A DNA stretch of 64,000 nucleotides from Gemmatimonadaceae bacterium (GCA_016720905.1 JADKJT010000020.1:1-64000); one strand, 5' to 3'; numbered from the stretch's first letter, positions 47,445-56,208 are shown. Numbers and translations: made by a program. Notes: generated by a model from the letters alone, not told the origin.

Positions 47445-48256
47445 CCACCCCGTCCTCGGCTGGCGATGCGGCGCTGCATCCGCATGCCGGCCCACGCCGT
47501 GTTATCGAGCCACCGGTCACCCCGCGCTCGCCGCGTGGTCGACTGTTGCAGCATCCCGTGCCGCCCGCCAGGGGCGAGTACGAGTGGATGTATCTGTGGC
47601 AGTTCCCGCTGCGCCTGATGCACTGGATCGCCGCCTTCAGCATCGTGCTGCTCGTGCTGACCGGCTGGTGGATTGGCCGTCCGTTCTTCATGGGCGCGGC
47701 GCAAAGCACCAGCACGTTTGGCACACAATGGGCGCGCCTGATCCACTTCACCGCCGGCATGCTGCTGAGTGTCACCGCACTGGTGCGCATCTACTGGTTG
47801 GTGGCGGGTAACCGATTCGAACGCTTCAAGGCGCTCTTTCCCGTGCGCTCGCGTGACATCCGCAATCTGTTCAAGCAGATGCGCTTCTACATGTTCATGC
47901 CCCCCAAGGACATGCCGTCCTACATCGGACACAACCCGATGGCGCAGCTGTCGTACACCTTGCTGTATCTGGCCGGTGCCCTGATGGTCATCACCGGGTT
48001 CGCGCTGTACACCACCACACATCCCAACGGGTGGATGTACGGGATGTTCTATCCCGTTACCACGATCCTTGGCGGGTTGCAGAGCGTGCGGCTGTTGCAC
48101 CACATCGTCACGTGGTTCTTCGTCATGTTCATCCCCGTGCATGTGTATCTCGCCATGCGTGCCGATGTCATCGAGCGCGGTGGCGGCGTCTCGCAGATGA
48201 TCAACGGCGGCAAGTTCGTGCCGATCGACGAGGACTTCGCGGATGCGGAAGACTGA
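47441..48256 (+). CDS. hupC: Ni/Fe-hydrogenase b-type cytochrome subunit
   Basis: A 271-aa membrane protein (start ATG at 47441, overlapping the hupL stop) of the HupC/HyaC type. It has four transmembrane helices with haem-ligand His residues in RLMHWIAAFSIVLLVLTGWWIG, LIHFTAGMLLSVTALVRIYWL, LLHHIVTWFFVMFIPVHVYLAMR and the helix before it. It takes electrons from the HupS clusters and gives them to the quinone pool. The N-terminal ~40 residues are a Pro-rich cytoplasmic extension. Its 3' end overlaps the protease gene by 14 bases. Confidence 0.95.
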   Translation: MTTPSSAGDAALHPHAGPRRVIEPPVTPRSPRGRLLQHPVPPARGEYEWMYLWQFPLRLMHWIAAFSIVLLVLTGWWIGRPFFMGAAQSTSTFGTQWARLIHFTAGMLLSVTALVRIYWLVAGNRFERFKALFPVRSRDIRNLFKQMRFYMFMPPKDMPSYIGHNPMAQLSYTLLYLAGALMVITGFALYTTTHPNGWMYGMFYPVTTILGGLQSVRLLHHIVTWFFVMFIPVHVYLAMRADVIERGGGVSQMINGGKFVPIDEDFADAED

Positions 48257-48821
48257 CGGCGAGGCGGTGGCCACCACGGCGGCGGTGATCGGACTCGGCA
48301 ACCCACTCTTGGGCGACGACGCGCTCGGCCTCGTCGCCCTGGAGCGGCTGCAGAATCACTACACCATGCCCGACGAGGTGTCGCTGCACGACGGCGGCAC
48401 CTGGGGAATGTCCCTCCTCCCCACCATCGAGGATGCCACAAACGTGCTCTTCCTCGATGCCATCGACCGCAATGAGGTCCCGGGCACGTTCATTCGCCTG
48501 GAGGGCACGGAAATCCCCGCCACGCTCGCGCAGATGGTCTCTCCGCACCAGATCGACCTGCGCGAGGTGCTCGCCGTGACCATGTTGCGGGGGACGTTTC
48601 CGCACAGTGCCGTTGCCGTGGGCGTGCAACCGGAGACACTCGCCACGCAGGTGGCGTTGTCGCGTATCGTGGCATCCAAGGTGGATGAGGTGGTCGAGGC
48701 GGCGGTCGCACAGTTGCGAGTCTGGGGTCATGTCTGCGTGCCACGCGAGCCCGACGAGGCGGGCCGGATGCGTCCGGCCGCGGCCAATGGCGGGATCTCG
48801 GGTGTCGTGTGCACGAGTTGA
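48243..48821 (+). CDS. hupD: Hydrogenase maturation endopeptidase
   Basis: A 192-aa protease of the HyaD/HupD/HybD family that removes the C-terminal peptide of HupL after nickel insertion. The Ni-sensing residues are in VIGLGNPLLGDDALG (Glu in the family often replaced as here by Asp), FLDAIDRNEVPGTF and SPHQIDLREVLAV. It is longer at the C-terminus than E. coli HyaD, with a Pro/Arg-rich tail. It overlaps hupC by 14 bases and hypA by 13. Confidence 0.93.
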   Translation: MRKTDGEAVATTAAVIGLGNPLLGDDALGLVALERLQNHYTMPDEVSLHDGGTWGMSLLPTIEDATNVLFLDAIDRNEVPGTFIRLEGTEIPATLAQMVSPHQIDLREVLAVTMLRGTFPHSAVAVGVQPETLATQVALSRIVASKVDEVVEAAVAQLRVWGHVCVPREPDEAGRMRPAAANGGISGVVCTS

Positions 48822-49069
48822 GCATTGCCCTCGAAATCTGCCGTGTAGTCGAGGAGCGGCTGCGTCCTGAACAGCTGCCGCAACTCGTTGAACTTGGCCT
48901 CGACGTGGGCGAAGACACCACCATCGAGGTCGCCAACCTGCAGTTCTGCCTGGACACCCTGCTGGCCCATCCGCCGTTCGCGGGCGCGACCGTGGTCATC
49001 GCGCGCGGCGATGGCGGCGATACGCGCGTGAGTTACCTGGAGATCGATGATGAGCGTCCGACGCATTGA
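48809..49069 (+). CDS. hypA: HypA-like nickel chaperone lacking the zinc domain
   Basis: HypA delivers nickel to the hydrogenase. This 86-aa copy begins at GTG with MHELSIALEIC, keeping the nickel-site Met1-His2-Glu3. Typical HypA is about 113 aa, and its zinc loop with two CxxC pairs lies between the last two beta strands. Here that segment is missing: the chain passes from VVIARGDGGD straight to TRVSYLEIDDE, with no CxxC at all. The frame is open and overlaps both neighbours, so the loss looks genuine. It works next to HypB. Confidence 0.87.
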   Translation: MHELSIALEICRVVEERLRPEQLPQLVELGLDVGEDTTIEVANLQFCLDTLLAHPPFAGATVVIARGDGGDTRVSYLEIDDERPTH

Positions 49070-49742
49070 TGTGCGCGAGCGGGTGATGGCCCGCAACGAC
49101 GAGATCGCGGCAACCGTGCGCACGCGCCTCGACGAGGCCGGCGTGGCCGCACTCAATCTCGTGTCCTCACCCGGCGCCGGAAAAACGATGCTGTTGGAGC
49201 GGACGCTCGATGATATCGGGGCGACGTTGCGCCTGGCGATTGTCACCGGCGATGTCCAGACCGAGAATGACGCCGACCGCCTGGCCGCCCACACCTCGCG
49301 ACTGGTACAGGCCGTCGTGACCAACGGGGGATGCCATCTGGACGCGCTGCAGGTCACGACGGCGCTCGAGGCGGTCGCGCTCGATGATACCGACGTGCTG
49401 ATTCTCGAGAATGTCGGCAATCTCGTGTGCCCCGCCAGTTGGGATCTGGGCGAGCGGCATCGCGTCACACTCTGCTCGGTGACCGAGGGCGAAGACAAAC
49501 CGCTCAAGTACCCCAAGGCGTTTGCCAAGGCCGACCTGGTGCTGCTGACCAAGGTCGATCTGCTCCCCTATCTGCGCTTCGACGTCGACCTGCTCGAGCG
49601 CAACGTGCGCACCATCAATCCCGACGCCACCATACTTCGCACCAGCGCCATGTCGGGCGAAGGAATGAGCGCGTGGTATGAATATCTGCAGCAGGCCGTT
49701 GGCGCGGCGCGGGCGCGGGCGACCGAGGCCGTCGGGTCCTGA
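49047..49742 (+). CDS. hypB: HypB, nickel-insertion GTPase
   Basis: A 231-aa SIMIBI GTPase that powers nickel transfer to HupL. The P-loop is LVSSPGAGKTMLLER, the switch region is VTGDVQTENDADRL, and the metal site at the dimer interface is TNGGCHLDALQV plus VGNLVCPASWDLGE. The nucleotide-specificity motif is LTKVDLLPYL. It lacks the His-rich N-terminal nickel store found in some bacteria. The ATG overlaps hypA by 23 bases, or 20 if the second Met is used. Confidence 0.95.
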   Translation: MMSVRRIDVRERVMARNDEIAATVRTRLDEAGVAALNLVSSPGAGKTMLLERTLDDIGATLRLAIVTGDVQTENDADRLAAHTSRLVQAVVTNGGCHLDALQVTTALEAVALDDTDVLILENVGNLVCPASWDLGERHRVTLCSVTEGEDKPLKYPKAFAKADLVLLTKVDLLPYLRFDVDLLERNVRTINPDATILRTSAMSGEGMSAWYEYLQQAVGAARARATEAVGS

Positions 49743-49744
49743 TC

Positions 49745-52150
49745 ATGAGAGCCGCAGCGCGCCTGACGATCACCGGAGTCGTGCAGGGCGTCGGCTTCCG
49801 TCCGTTCGTGCATCGCCTGGCCGTGCAGCATGAACTGGCAGGGTGGGTCCGCAATCTGTCGGGACAGGTGGAGATTCACGTAGAGGGCGAACCCTCGGCG
49901 TTGCGCGCCTTCTCCTCGGCGCTGCCGGCGCAGCTTCCGACTCTGGCGCGTATCGAGACCCTGTCGTCCGCCGTGGATGACGTGGACGGTGCCGACGGAT
50001 TTCGTATCATTGCCAGCCGCGATGCGCCCGACGCGCGACTTCCGGTGCCCCCGGATGTCGTGACGTGCGATGCGTGCGCGGCCGAAGTGTTTGATCCCGC
50101 CAGCCGTCGATACCGGTATCCGTTCACGACCTGCACCGACTGCGGTCCGCGCTACACCGTGATTGAATCGCTGCCCTACGACCGCGAGCGGACGAGCCTG
50201 CGCGCATTTCCATTGTGCGCACGCTGCCAGCAGGAATACGAGTCGCCAGCCGATCGTCGCTTTCACGCCGAGAGCACCGCCTGCCCCGACTGCGGACCGC
50301 ACTTGCGCTACGTGGCCGTCAACAGCGTGGACAACCCGATCACGGGAGACGACCAGGCACTGCGCGCGGCCGCCAATGCCCTTCGGGCTGGTGAAATTGT
50401 CGCGGTGCGCGGACTGGGGGGATTCCATCTGGCGGTGGACGCCACCGACGAGCTGGCGGTGTCACGCTTGCGCGTCCGCAAGCGCCGCGACGCCAAGCCG
50501 CTCGCCTGCATGGTGCGCACCGTCGACGACGTCCGGCGTTGGACTGCTCCCACTGACATCGAGTTGGAGTGGATCACGTCGCGCGAACGACCTATCGTGC
50601 TGCTCGCGCGACGCCACGGTGTCGAGGGTGCGGACGCCCTGACACTGGCGCCGGGTCTGGCGCCAGGATTGGATCGCGTCGGCCTCATGCTGCCATCCAC
50701 GCCACTGCATCATCTGTTGCTCGAGATGGTGGATCGGCCGCTGGTCATGACCAGTGGCAATCTGGCGGACGAACCGCTCGCTGCCGGCAACGACGAGGCC
50801 ATGCAGCGTCTCCTGCACATCGCCGACGGCTTGTTGCTGCACGATCGGGAGATCGTGGCGCGCATCGATGACTCGGTTATCCGACTCGCCGGGGCCAGTC
50901 CCATTGTGATCCGTCGCGCGCGCGGCTACGCGCCGCTGCCGCTGTCGATACCCGTCGCGTCGCCCGTTCCAATCCTCGCCGTGGGGGCGCATCTCAAGAA
51001 CACCTTCACGCTCGTCCATGGGAATCAGGCGTTCGTCAGTCCGCACATTGGCGACCTCGACTCCATGGAAGCGCTGAGTCACTGGCAGGCTGTGCGCGGG
51101 CGCTACCAGTCCCTGTTCCGTATCACACCGGGCGCCATCGTCGCCGATCTGCATGATGGCTATCTCTCCACCCGCGCTGCCGAAGAAGCGGCGACCGCGG
51201 CCGGACTGCGCACGGTGCTTCGCGTGCAACACCATCATGCGCACGTGGCCGCGGTGGCGGCCGAGCACGGCGTCACCGATCGCGTGTTGGGTCTGGCATT
51301 CGACGGCACTGGCGCCGGAACCGATGGCACTGTGTGGGGCATGGAGTTTCTGCTCGCCGATCTTCTCGATTTCCAACGTGTCGCTCACTTGCGGCCGGCA
51401 CCACTGCCCGGCGGCGACGCAGCCGTTCGCGCTCCGTGGCGCGCGCTGGCCGGGTTCCTGTCGCTCGATCGAGACGCCTTCGCGTCCTGCGCCCTGTCGA
51501 CTCCGCCTGTCACGGCGTTGGAGGCGCGCGTCGTGCAACAGCAGATCGACCAGTCCGTCAATGCGCCGCTGGCGTCTTCGGCCGGACGACTCTTCGATGC
51601 CGTTGCGTCACTGTTGGGGGTGTGTCAGGTAGCGCGCTTCGAAGGCGAGGCGGCCATGCAACTCGAGGCATGCGCCGGGTACGGTCCGGGAGTCGCCCTG
51701 CCGTTCCCGGTCGTGGATTGCGCGACGAGTGATGGTCCGGTGCTCGATCCGGTGCCGTTGCTGGTCGCGCTGTGCGAACGACAGGCGCGCGGCGTGTCGG
51801 TGCAGCAGTTGGCCGCGGATTTCCATGAAAGTCTGATACGCGGTTCCGTCGCCCTCACCACACGCCTCGCCGACACGCATCAGGTGTATTCCGTTGCGCT
51901 CGGTGGCGGCTGTTTTCAAAACGCCCGACTGCTGACAGGCATGGGGCGGCAGATCCGCGCCGCCGGACTGTCGGTGCTCACGGCCCGTCGCCTGCCGGCC
52001 AACGACGGCGGCGTGTCCTTTGGACAAGCAGCCATTGCCGCCGCACGACTGGCCAACGATGCTGCAGGTATCACCGCGGGGTTCGCACCGGCGTTCGTCG
52101 GCGCGGAATTCGATCAGCGACGGGCGCTCGCACGCGCCCACGGAGTCTAA
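49745..52150 (+). CDS. hypF: HypF, carbamoyltransferase for cyanide-ligand synthesis
   Basis: An 801-aa multidomain enzyme that makes the CN ligands of the Ni-Fe centre from carbamoyl phosphate. Domain order is acylphosphatase (VVQGVGFRPFVHRLA), two zinc fingers (CDACAAEVFD...CTDCG and CARCQQEYES...CPDCG), the YrdC-like ATP/carbamoyl domain (GLGGFHLAVDATDELAV), and the Kae1-like carbamoyltransferase (VQHHHAHVAAVAAEHG, AFDGTGAGTDGTVWGMEF, ALGGGCFQNARLL). Length is typical (~750-800 aa). It starts 2 bases after hypB. Confidence 0.97.
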   Translation: MRAAARLTITGVVQGVGFRPFVHRLAVQHELAGWVRNLSGQVEIHVEGEPSALRAFSSALPAQLPTLARIETLSSAVDDVDGADGFRIIASRDAPDARLPVPPDVVTCDACAAEVFDPASRRYRYPFTTCTDCGPRYTVIESLPYDRERTSLRAFPLCARCQQEYESPADRRFHAESTACPDCGPHLRYVAVNSVDNPITGDDQALRAAANALRAGEIVAVRGLGGFHLAVDATDELAVSRLRVRKRRDAKPLACMVRTVDDVRRWTAPTDIELEWITSRERPIVLLARRHGVEGADALTLAPGLAPGLDRVGLMLPSTPLHHLLLEMVDRPLVMTSGNLADEPLAAGNDEAMQRLLHIADGLLLHDREIVARIDDSVIRLAGASPIVIRRARGYAPLPLSIPVASPVPILAVGAHLKNTFTLVHGNQAFVSPHIGDLDSMEALSHWQAVRGRYQSLFRITPGAIVADLHDGYLSTRAAEEAATAAGLRTVLRVQHHHAHVAAVAAEHGVTDRVLGLAFDGTGAGTDGTVWGMEFLLADLLDFQRVAHLRPAPLPGGDAAVRAPWRALAGFLSLDRDAFASCALSTPPVTALEARVVQQQIDQSVNAPLASSAGRLFDAVASLLGVCQVARFEGEAAMQLEACAGYGPGVALPFPVVDCATSDGPVLDPVPLLVALCERQARGVSVQQLAADFHESLIRGSVALTTRLADTHQVYSVALGGGCFQNARLLTGMGRQIRAAGLSVLTARRLPANDGGVSFGQAAIAAARLANDAAGITAGFAPAFVGAEFDQRRALARAHGV

Positions 52151-52152
52151 CC

Positions 52153-52476
52153 ATGTGTCTGGGAATCCCCGGCAAGATCATTGCCCTGCGCGAAGGCACT
52201 GCACTCGCCACGGGGGTGGTCGACTTTGGCGGCGCACAGCGTGACGTGTGCCTTGCCTATGTCGACGGCCAGGTGGCCGTTGGCGACTACGTGGTCGTGC
52301 ACGTCGGCTTTGCCATCTCGAAGATCGACGAAGAAGAGGCGCGAAAGACCTATGCCGTGCTGGAAGCCATGAGCGAGCTTGGCGATCTCGAACTCATTCG
52401 AAACGGCGCCGAATCGCTGGTTGACCTTGAGAACCTGCCGTCAGCCGGTCCCCCGCCAACCGGACGCCTCGCGTGA
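52153..52476 (+). CDS. hypC: HypC/HupF-type hydrogenase assembly chaperone
   Basis: A 107-aa protein beginning MCLGIPGKIIAL, the invariant HypC start with Cys2 exposed after Met removal; Cys2 carries the Fe(CN)2CO unit to the large subunit. The core is an OB-fold (GVVDFGGAQRDVCLAYVDG, VGDYVVVHVGFAISKID). The last ~25 residues are an acidic/Pro-rich extension beyond the usual ~75-80 aa. It follows hypF by 2 bases and overlaps hypD. Confidence 0.96.
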   Translation: MCLGIPGKIIALREGTALATGVVDFGGAQRDVCLAYVDGQVAVGDYVVVHVGFAISKIDEEEARKTYAVLEAMSELGDLELIRNGAESLVDLENLPSAGPPPTGRLA

Positions 52477-53615
52477 AATACCTCAGCGAATACCGCGACC
52501 CGCAGCTGGCCCAAACGCTGGCGCGAAAGATCCGACTCACCGCCACGCGCCGATGGACGCTGATGGAAGTGTGTGGCGGTCAGACGCACACGATTGTGCG
52601 ACAGGGAATCGATGAGCTGCTGGAAGGGTCCATCGAGATGATTCATGGTCCGGGCTGCCCGGTGTGCGTCACACCACTGGAGCAGATCGACCGTGCCGTG
52701 CATCTCGCGGGCCGCCCCGACGTGATCTTCACGTCGTTTGGCGACATGCTGCGCGTCCCCGGCAGCGACTGCGATCTGCAGCAGGTGCGGGCACGTGGCG
52801 GCGCCGTGAAGGTCGTGTACTCGCCGCTCGACGCGCTGACGCTGGCCGAACGTCACCCCGACAAGGAAGTGGTGTTCTTCGCGGTGGGATTTGAGACCAC
52901 CGCCCCAGCCAACGCGATGGCGGTCGCCGAGGCCGCCCGACGCGGATTGCGCAACTTCAGCGTGCTCGTGTCGCACGTCACCGTGCCGCCCGCCATGGAG
53001 GCGATTCTCTCGGCGGCCGACAATCGCGTGCAGGGATTTCTCGCCGCGGGACATGTCTGCACCATCATGGGATGGACCGAGTACGAGCCCATCGCGCGCC
53101 GCTATCGGGTGCCCATTGTGGTCACCGGCTTTGAGCCGCTTGATATTCTCGAGGGCATGCTCATGGTGGTTGAGCAACTCGAACGCGGCGAGTATCGCGT
53201 GGACAACCAATATGCGCGCGCCGTCAAGCGTGACGGCAACCAGGCCGCGCAGGACACCGTGAACAAGGTGTTCGAGTTGCGCGATCGCCAATGGCGCGGC
53301 ATCGGCATGATCCCCGGCAGCGGGTTGGGCATCCGCCCGGAGTACGCCGCGTGGGACGCCGAAGTGAAATTCGATCTCGCCGGCATCGTGGCCAACGAAC
53401 CGGCTGATTGTCACGCGGGTGAAGTACTGCGCGGACAGATGAAGCCCTTCGACTGCCCGTCGTTCGGCAGCCGTTGCACGCCGGAACACCCCATGGGCGC
53501 GCCAATGGTATCCAGTGAAGGCGCCTGCGCCGCGTACTACAACTACGGACGTTTTCGTCAGGGGTCGCCGCTGGCGAACCCCGCCATGACCCTGCCAATC
53601 CTGGCGACCACATGA
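52473..53615 (+). CDS. hypD: HypD, Fe-CN ligand assembly protein
   Basis: A 380-aa iron-sulfur protein that, with HypC, builds the Fe(CN)2CO moiety. It starts at GTG 52473 inside the hypC stop. Signature motifs are MEVCGGQTHTIVRQG, IHGPGCPVCVTP, VGFETTAPA, VLVSHVTVPPAM and the C-terminal cluster ligands in FGSRCTPEHPMGAPMVSSEGACAAYY. Length fits the family. It overlaps hypE by an ATGA. Confidence 0.97.
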   Translation: MKYLSEYRDPQLAQTLARKIRLTATRRWTLMEVCGGQTHTIVRQGIDELLEGSIEMIHGPGCPVCVTPLEQIDRAVHLAGRPDVIFTSFGDMLRVPGSDCDLQQVRARGGAVKVVYSPLDALTLAERHPDKEVVFFAVGFETTAPANAMAVAEAARRGLRNFSVLVSHVTVPPAMEAILSAADNRVQGFLAAGHVCTIMGWTEYEPIARRYRVPIVVTGFEPLDILEGMLMVVEQLERGEYRVDNQYARAVKRDGNQAAQDTVNKVFELRDRQWRGIGMIPGSGLGIRPEYAAWDAEVKFDLAGIVANEPADCHAGEVLRGQMKPFDCPSFGSRCTPEHPMGAPMVSSEGACAAYYNYGRFRQGSPLANPAMTLPILATT

Positions 53616-54691
53616 CCACCACGTCGGCCCCCACACCGTCGATTGCCAGCGTTGGGCTCAACTGCCCTACGCCGCATTCCACGCACGATTGTGTCGTGTT
53701 GGGTCACGGTTCCGGCGGGAAACTCTCCGCGCAGCTCTTCCGTGAGCGCTTTCTGCCGCACTTCGACAACTCCGTGTTGCGGCAACAGGGCGATGCGGCC
53801 GTGCTCACCGTGGGCAACTCGCGACTGGCCATGTCCACCGACACGTTTGTCGTGCAACCGCTGGAGTTTCCCGGTGGCGACATCGGCACGCTGGCCGTAC
53901 ACGGCACCGTGAACGACATCGCCATGATGGGCGCCCGACCGCTCTATCTCACCACCGGCTTCGTGATCGAAGAGGGGTTGCCGATGGACGTGCTCGATCG
54001 CGTGATTGCGTCCATGGCTGCGGCCGCGCGCGAACAGGGCGTGACCATTGTGGCGGGTGACACCAAGGTGGTGGAGCGGGGCAAGGGCGACGGCCTGTTC
54101 ATCAACACGGCCGGCATCGGCCTGCTGGACGCGGACTTCGCCCCATCGGCCGATCAAGCCCGGCCCGACGACGTGATTCTGCTCAGCGGCCCGATCGGTC
54201 GCCACGGCATGGCCATCATGTCGGCGCGCGAAGCCATCGGGTTCGACACCACGATCACCAGTGACACGGCCGCGCTCTGGCCGTTGGTGGATGCCCTGCG
54301 TGGCGCAACCGCCGGACACGTGCATGTCTTGCGCGATCCGACGCGCGGCGGCGTCGCCAGCGCGCTCAATGAAATTGCCGCGGCCTCGAACACGGGCATG
54401 ATGCTGGATGAAGCCAGCATTCCGGTACCGCCCGACGTGCTGGCCGCCTGCGAGATGCTGGGGCTCGACCCCATGTACGTGGCCAATGAAGGGGTGCTCG
54501 TGGCCATCGTGCCACCCGAGCACGCCGATGTGGCGCTGGCCGCGTTGCGCGCGCATCCTGTGGGCGCCAATGCCGTGCGCATCGGTCACGTGGTCGCGCA
54601 GCATCCGCGCATGGTGGTCATGCGCACGCACGTAGGCGGGACGCGTATCGTCGACATGCTGCCGGGTGACCAGCTGCCGCGGATTTGCTGA
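53612..54691 (+). CDS. hypE: HypE, thiocarbamate dehydratase
   Basis: A 359-aa PurM-like ATPase that dehydrates the carbamoyl group on its own C-terminal Cys to a cyanide. The final residues PRIC carry that Cys, so the protein is functional in that respect. Other motifs are LGHGSGGKLSAQLF (nucleotide-binding loop), GDIGTLAVHGTVNDIAMMGA, VAGDTKVVERGK and RDPTRGGVASALNEIA. It is the last gene of the hup-hyp transcript and faces a convergent gene across a long hairpin. Confidence 0.97.
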   Translation: MTTTSAPTPSIASVGLNCPTPHSTHDCVVLGHGSGGKLSAQLFRERFLPHFDNSVLRQQGDAAVLTVGNSRLAMSTDTFVVQPLEFPGGDIGTLAVHGTVNDIAMMGARPLYLTTGFVIEEGLPMDVLDRVIASMAAAAREQGVTIVAGDTKVVERGKGDGLFINTAGIGLLDADFAPSADQARPDDVILLSGPIGRHGMAIMSAREAIGFDTTITSDTAALWPLVDALRGATAGHVHVLRDPTRGGVASALNEIAAASNTGMMLDEASIPVPPDVLAACEMLGLDPMYVANEGVLVAIVPPEHADVALAALRAHPVGANAVRIGHVVAQHPRMVVMRTHVGGTRIVDMLPGDQLPRIC

Positions 54692-54701
54692 ACTGAACAC
54701 C

Positions 54702-54776
54702 TGAACCGCCAAGTACGCAAAGTTCGCCAAGTCCCACAGAGGGTGACTTAGCGAACTTCGCGTACTTGGCGGTTCA
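54702..54776. repeat. 33-bp inverted repeat between convergent genes
   Basis: Arms 54702-54734 (TGAACCGCCAAGTACGC at its outer end) and 54744-54776 are complementary at 30 of 33 positions around a 9-base loop. The repeating unit inside each arm, CGCCAAG or CGAACTT-like, resembles palindromic elements that occur in many copies in environmental genomes. It sits 10 bases after hypE and 10 before the 3' end of the FecR-like gene, so it should end both transcripts. It contains no ORF. Confidence 0.8.
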
Positions 54777-54785
54777 AATGTGGTT

Positions 54786-56051
54786 TTACTTCTTTTTTGC
54801 CGGCGCCGGACCCGCGTCGCGCAGCACCACCTTGTCGTCCTTGTCAAAGGCGATCACGAGATTGGCCGCCGTGGCCATCATCTTGAGCGCCTCACCGGAC
54901 GACTGCATCCCGAGCACCATCGTCACCGGGCGCTCGCCAAGCGCCGCATCGGCCAGCGAGGCCTTGACATCGAACCAGCGGCCCAGTTGGGGAAGGACGA
55001 CCTTCACTGGCGTATTGGTGAACGACAACGTGTCGCGCACCCAGGCAAAGGTCTGCGAGCGGGTGGCATCGTCCAGGTCCTTCACGCTGCCATCCATCGC
55101 CACGCGAACCGCCTTGCCCGCGGCCACTGACGTCTCGCCGTTGACGTCCTTGGTACGCACCGACACGCTCCCCTCGTCGACACTCACCACGACTGCGCTG
55201 TCCTCTTCATACGCGAGCACGGTGAATTGTGTCCCGGTCGCCGTGATGATCACGTTGGCCGCACGCACGGTGAACGGCAGCGGTTGTCCGGCGGCCACCG
55301 TGAACGATGCCGTTCCGGTCAATTGCAGCGTGCGCATCGTGCCGCCAAACTCCACCGGCAACCGGAGTTTCGAATCGGATCCGATCTTGGCCTTCGACCC
55401 GTCGCTGAGATCGACCGTACCGCGCTGACCGCGCTGCGAACTCAGCGTGCGAGCGTCATCAGCCGCCAGCGCCTTGGTGACCGCGATATCGACGCCGCCT
55501 TCGTTCAGCATCTTCATCCCGTACACGATGACGACGCCCAGTACGGCGATGAGCGCCGTCGGTCCTTTCCATCCGCGTCCCTTGCCCACTTTGTTGACAT
55601 GCTGCGCCGCGTGATGTTTGCGTGCGGCCGCCACTTCGTCCACCGCCTTCGCGTGGTCCACCGGTGCCGGATGCAGCGCCTCCATCAGCTTCGCCGCGGC
55701 TTCGTCAGCGCTCATCGCGGACACATGCGGTGCGTGCGAGGCACCGCCCTGTCGTGTATGCAGCGCCGCATGGCGACGGCGTTGCTGCCCGGATTCCCCG
55801 ACGATGGCCTCCTGCAGTGCCGACATCAGCCCGGCCGCGCTGTCGAACTCGGCGCGACGCGCCCACGTGCCAAGCATGGCTTGCTGCGCCACGCGTCCGC
55901 CGAAGTGCGCGAGTTCCGGGCCCAGCGCCTCTCGCGCCTGCGCCACCAGCGTGTCGTACTGTGAACGGAAGACTCCGGTCAGCGCTTTTTCGTCGCCGCC
56001 CTTGAAGGCGGTGAACTGCGCGGAGTCGAGGGGCTGCAACTGGTCGGCCAT
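54786..56051 (-). CDS. FecR-like protein with a degenerate sigma-region-2-like N-terminus
   Basis: A 421-aa protein with GGAAGG 6-10 bases before the ATG. Three parts are visible. Residues 1-~100 resemble region 2 of an ECF sigma factor (FTAFKGGDEKALTGVFRSQYDTLVAQAREALG, then RVAQQAMLGTWARRAEFDS). A single membrane helix is at ~167-182 (ALIAVLGVVIVYGMKML). The periplasmic part has a FecR domain (GTVDLSDGSKAKIGSDSKLRLP, TATGTQFTVLAYEED) and ends in an STN-like region (PQLGRWFDVKASLADAAL). It is probably an anti-sigma or signalling protein; a fused sigma-like head is unusual. Confidence 0.78.
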   Translation of the reverse strand: MADQLQPLDSAQFTAFKGGDEKALTGVFRSQYDTLVAQAREALGPELAHFGGRVAQQAMLGTWARRAEFDSAAGLMSALQEAIVGESGQQRRRHAALHTRQGGASHAPHVSAMSADEAAAKLMEALHPAPVDHAKAVDEVAAARKHHAAQHVNKVGKGRGWKGPTALIAVLGVVIVYGMKMLNEGGVDIAVTKALAADDARTLSSQRGQRGTVDLSDGSKAKIGSDSKLRLPVEFGGTMRTLQLTGTASFTVAAGQPLPFTVRAANVIITATGTQFTVLAYEEDSAVVVSVDEGSVSVRTKDVNGETSVAAGKAVRVAMDGSVKDLDDATRSQTFAWVRDTLSFTNTPVKVVLPQLGRWFDVKASLADAALGERPVTMVLGMQSSGEALKMMATAANLVIAFDKDDKVVLRDAGPAPAKKK

Positions 56052-56208
56052 CGGTCCTTCCTATCGAAAAGACATGGGTGCCTTAACCGGCGCGCGACGC
56101 GCGTCGTGAGCGCTCTGAGTCAACGCTACGCCGGAATCTGCGGCTCGGTCACGCAAGTCGCAAACAGGGGTCACCGGACAGCCGCGTCGGGATCTCCCCT
56201 GATGCCGC

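Noticed and set aside
44634..47495. A 953-codon open frame antisense to hupS and hupL
   Set aside because: It is a composition shadow of GC-rich codons. It has no homology-like motifs, is rich in His/Arg/Gly, and lies wholly over two certain genes.
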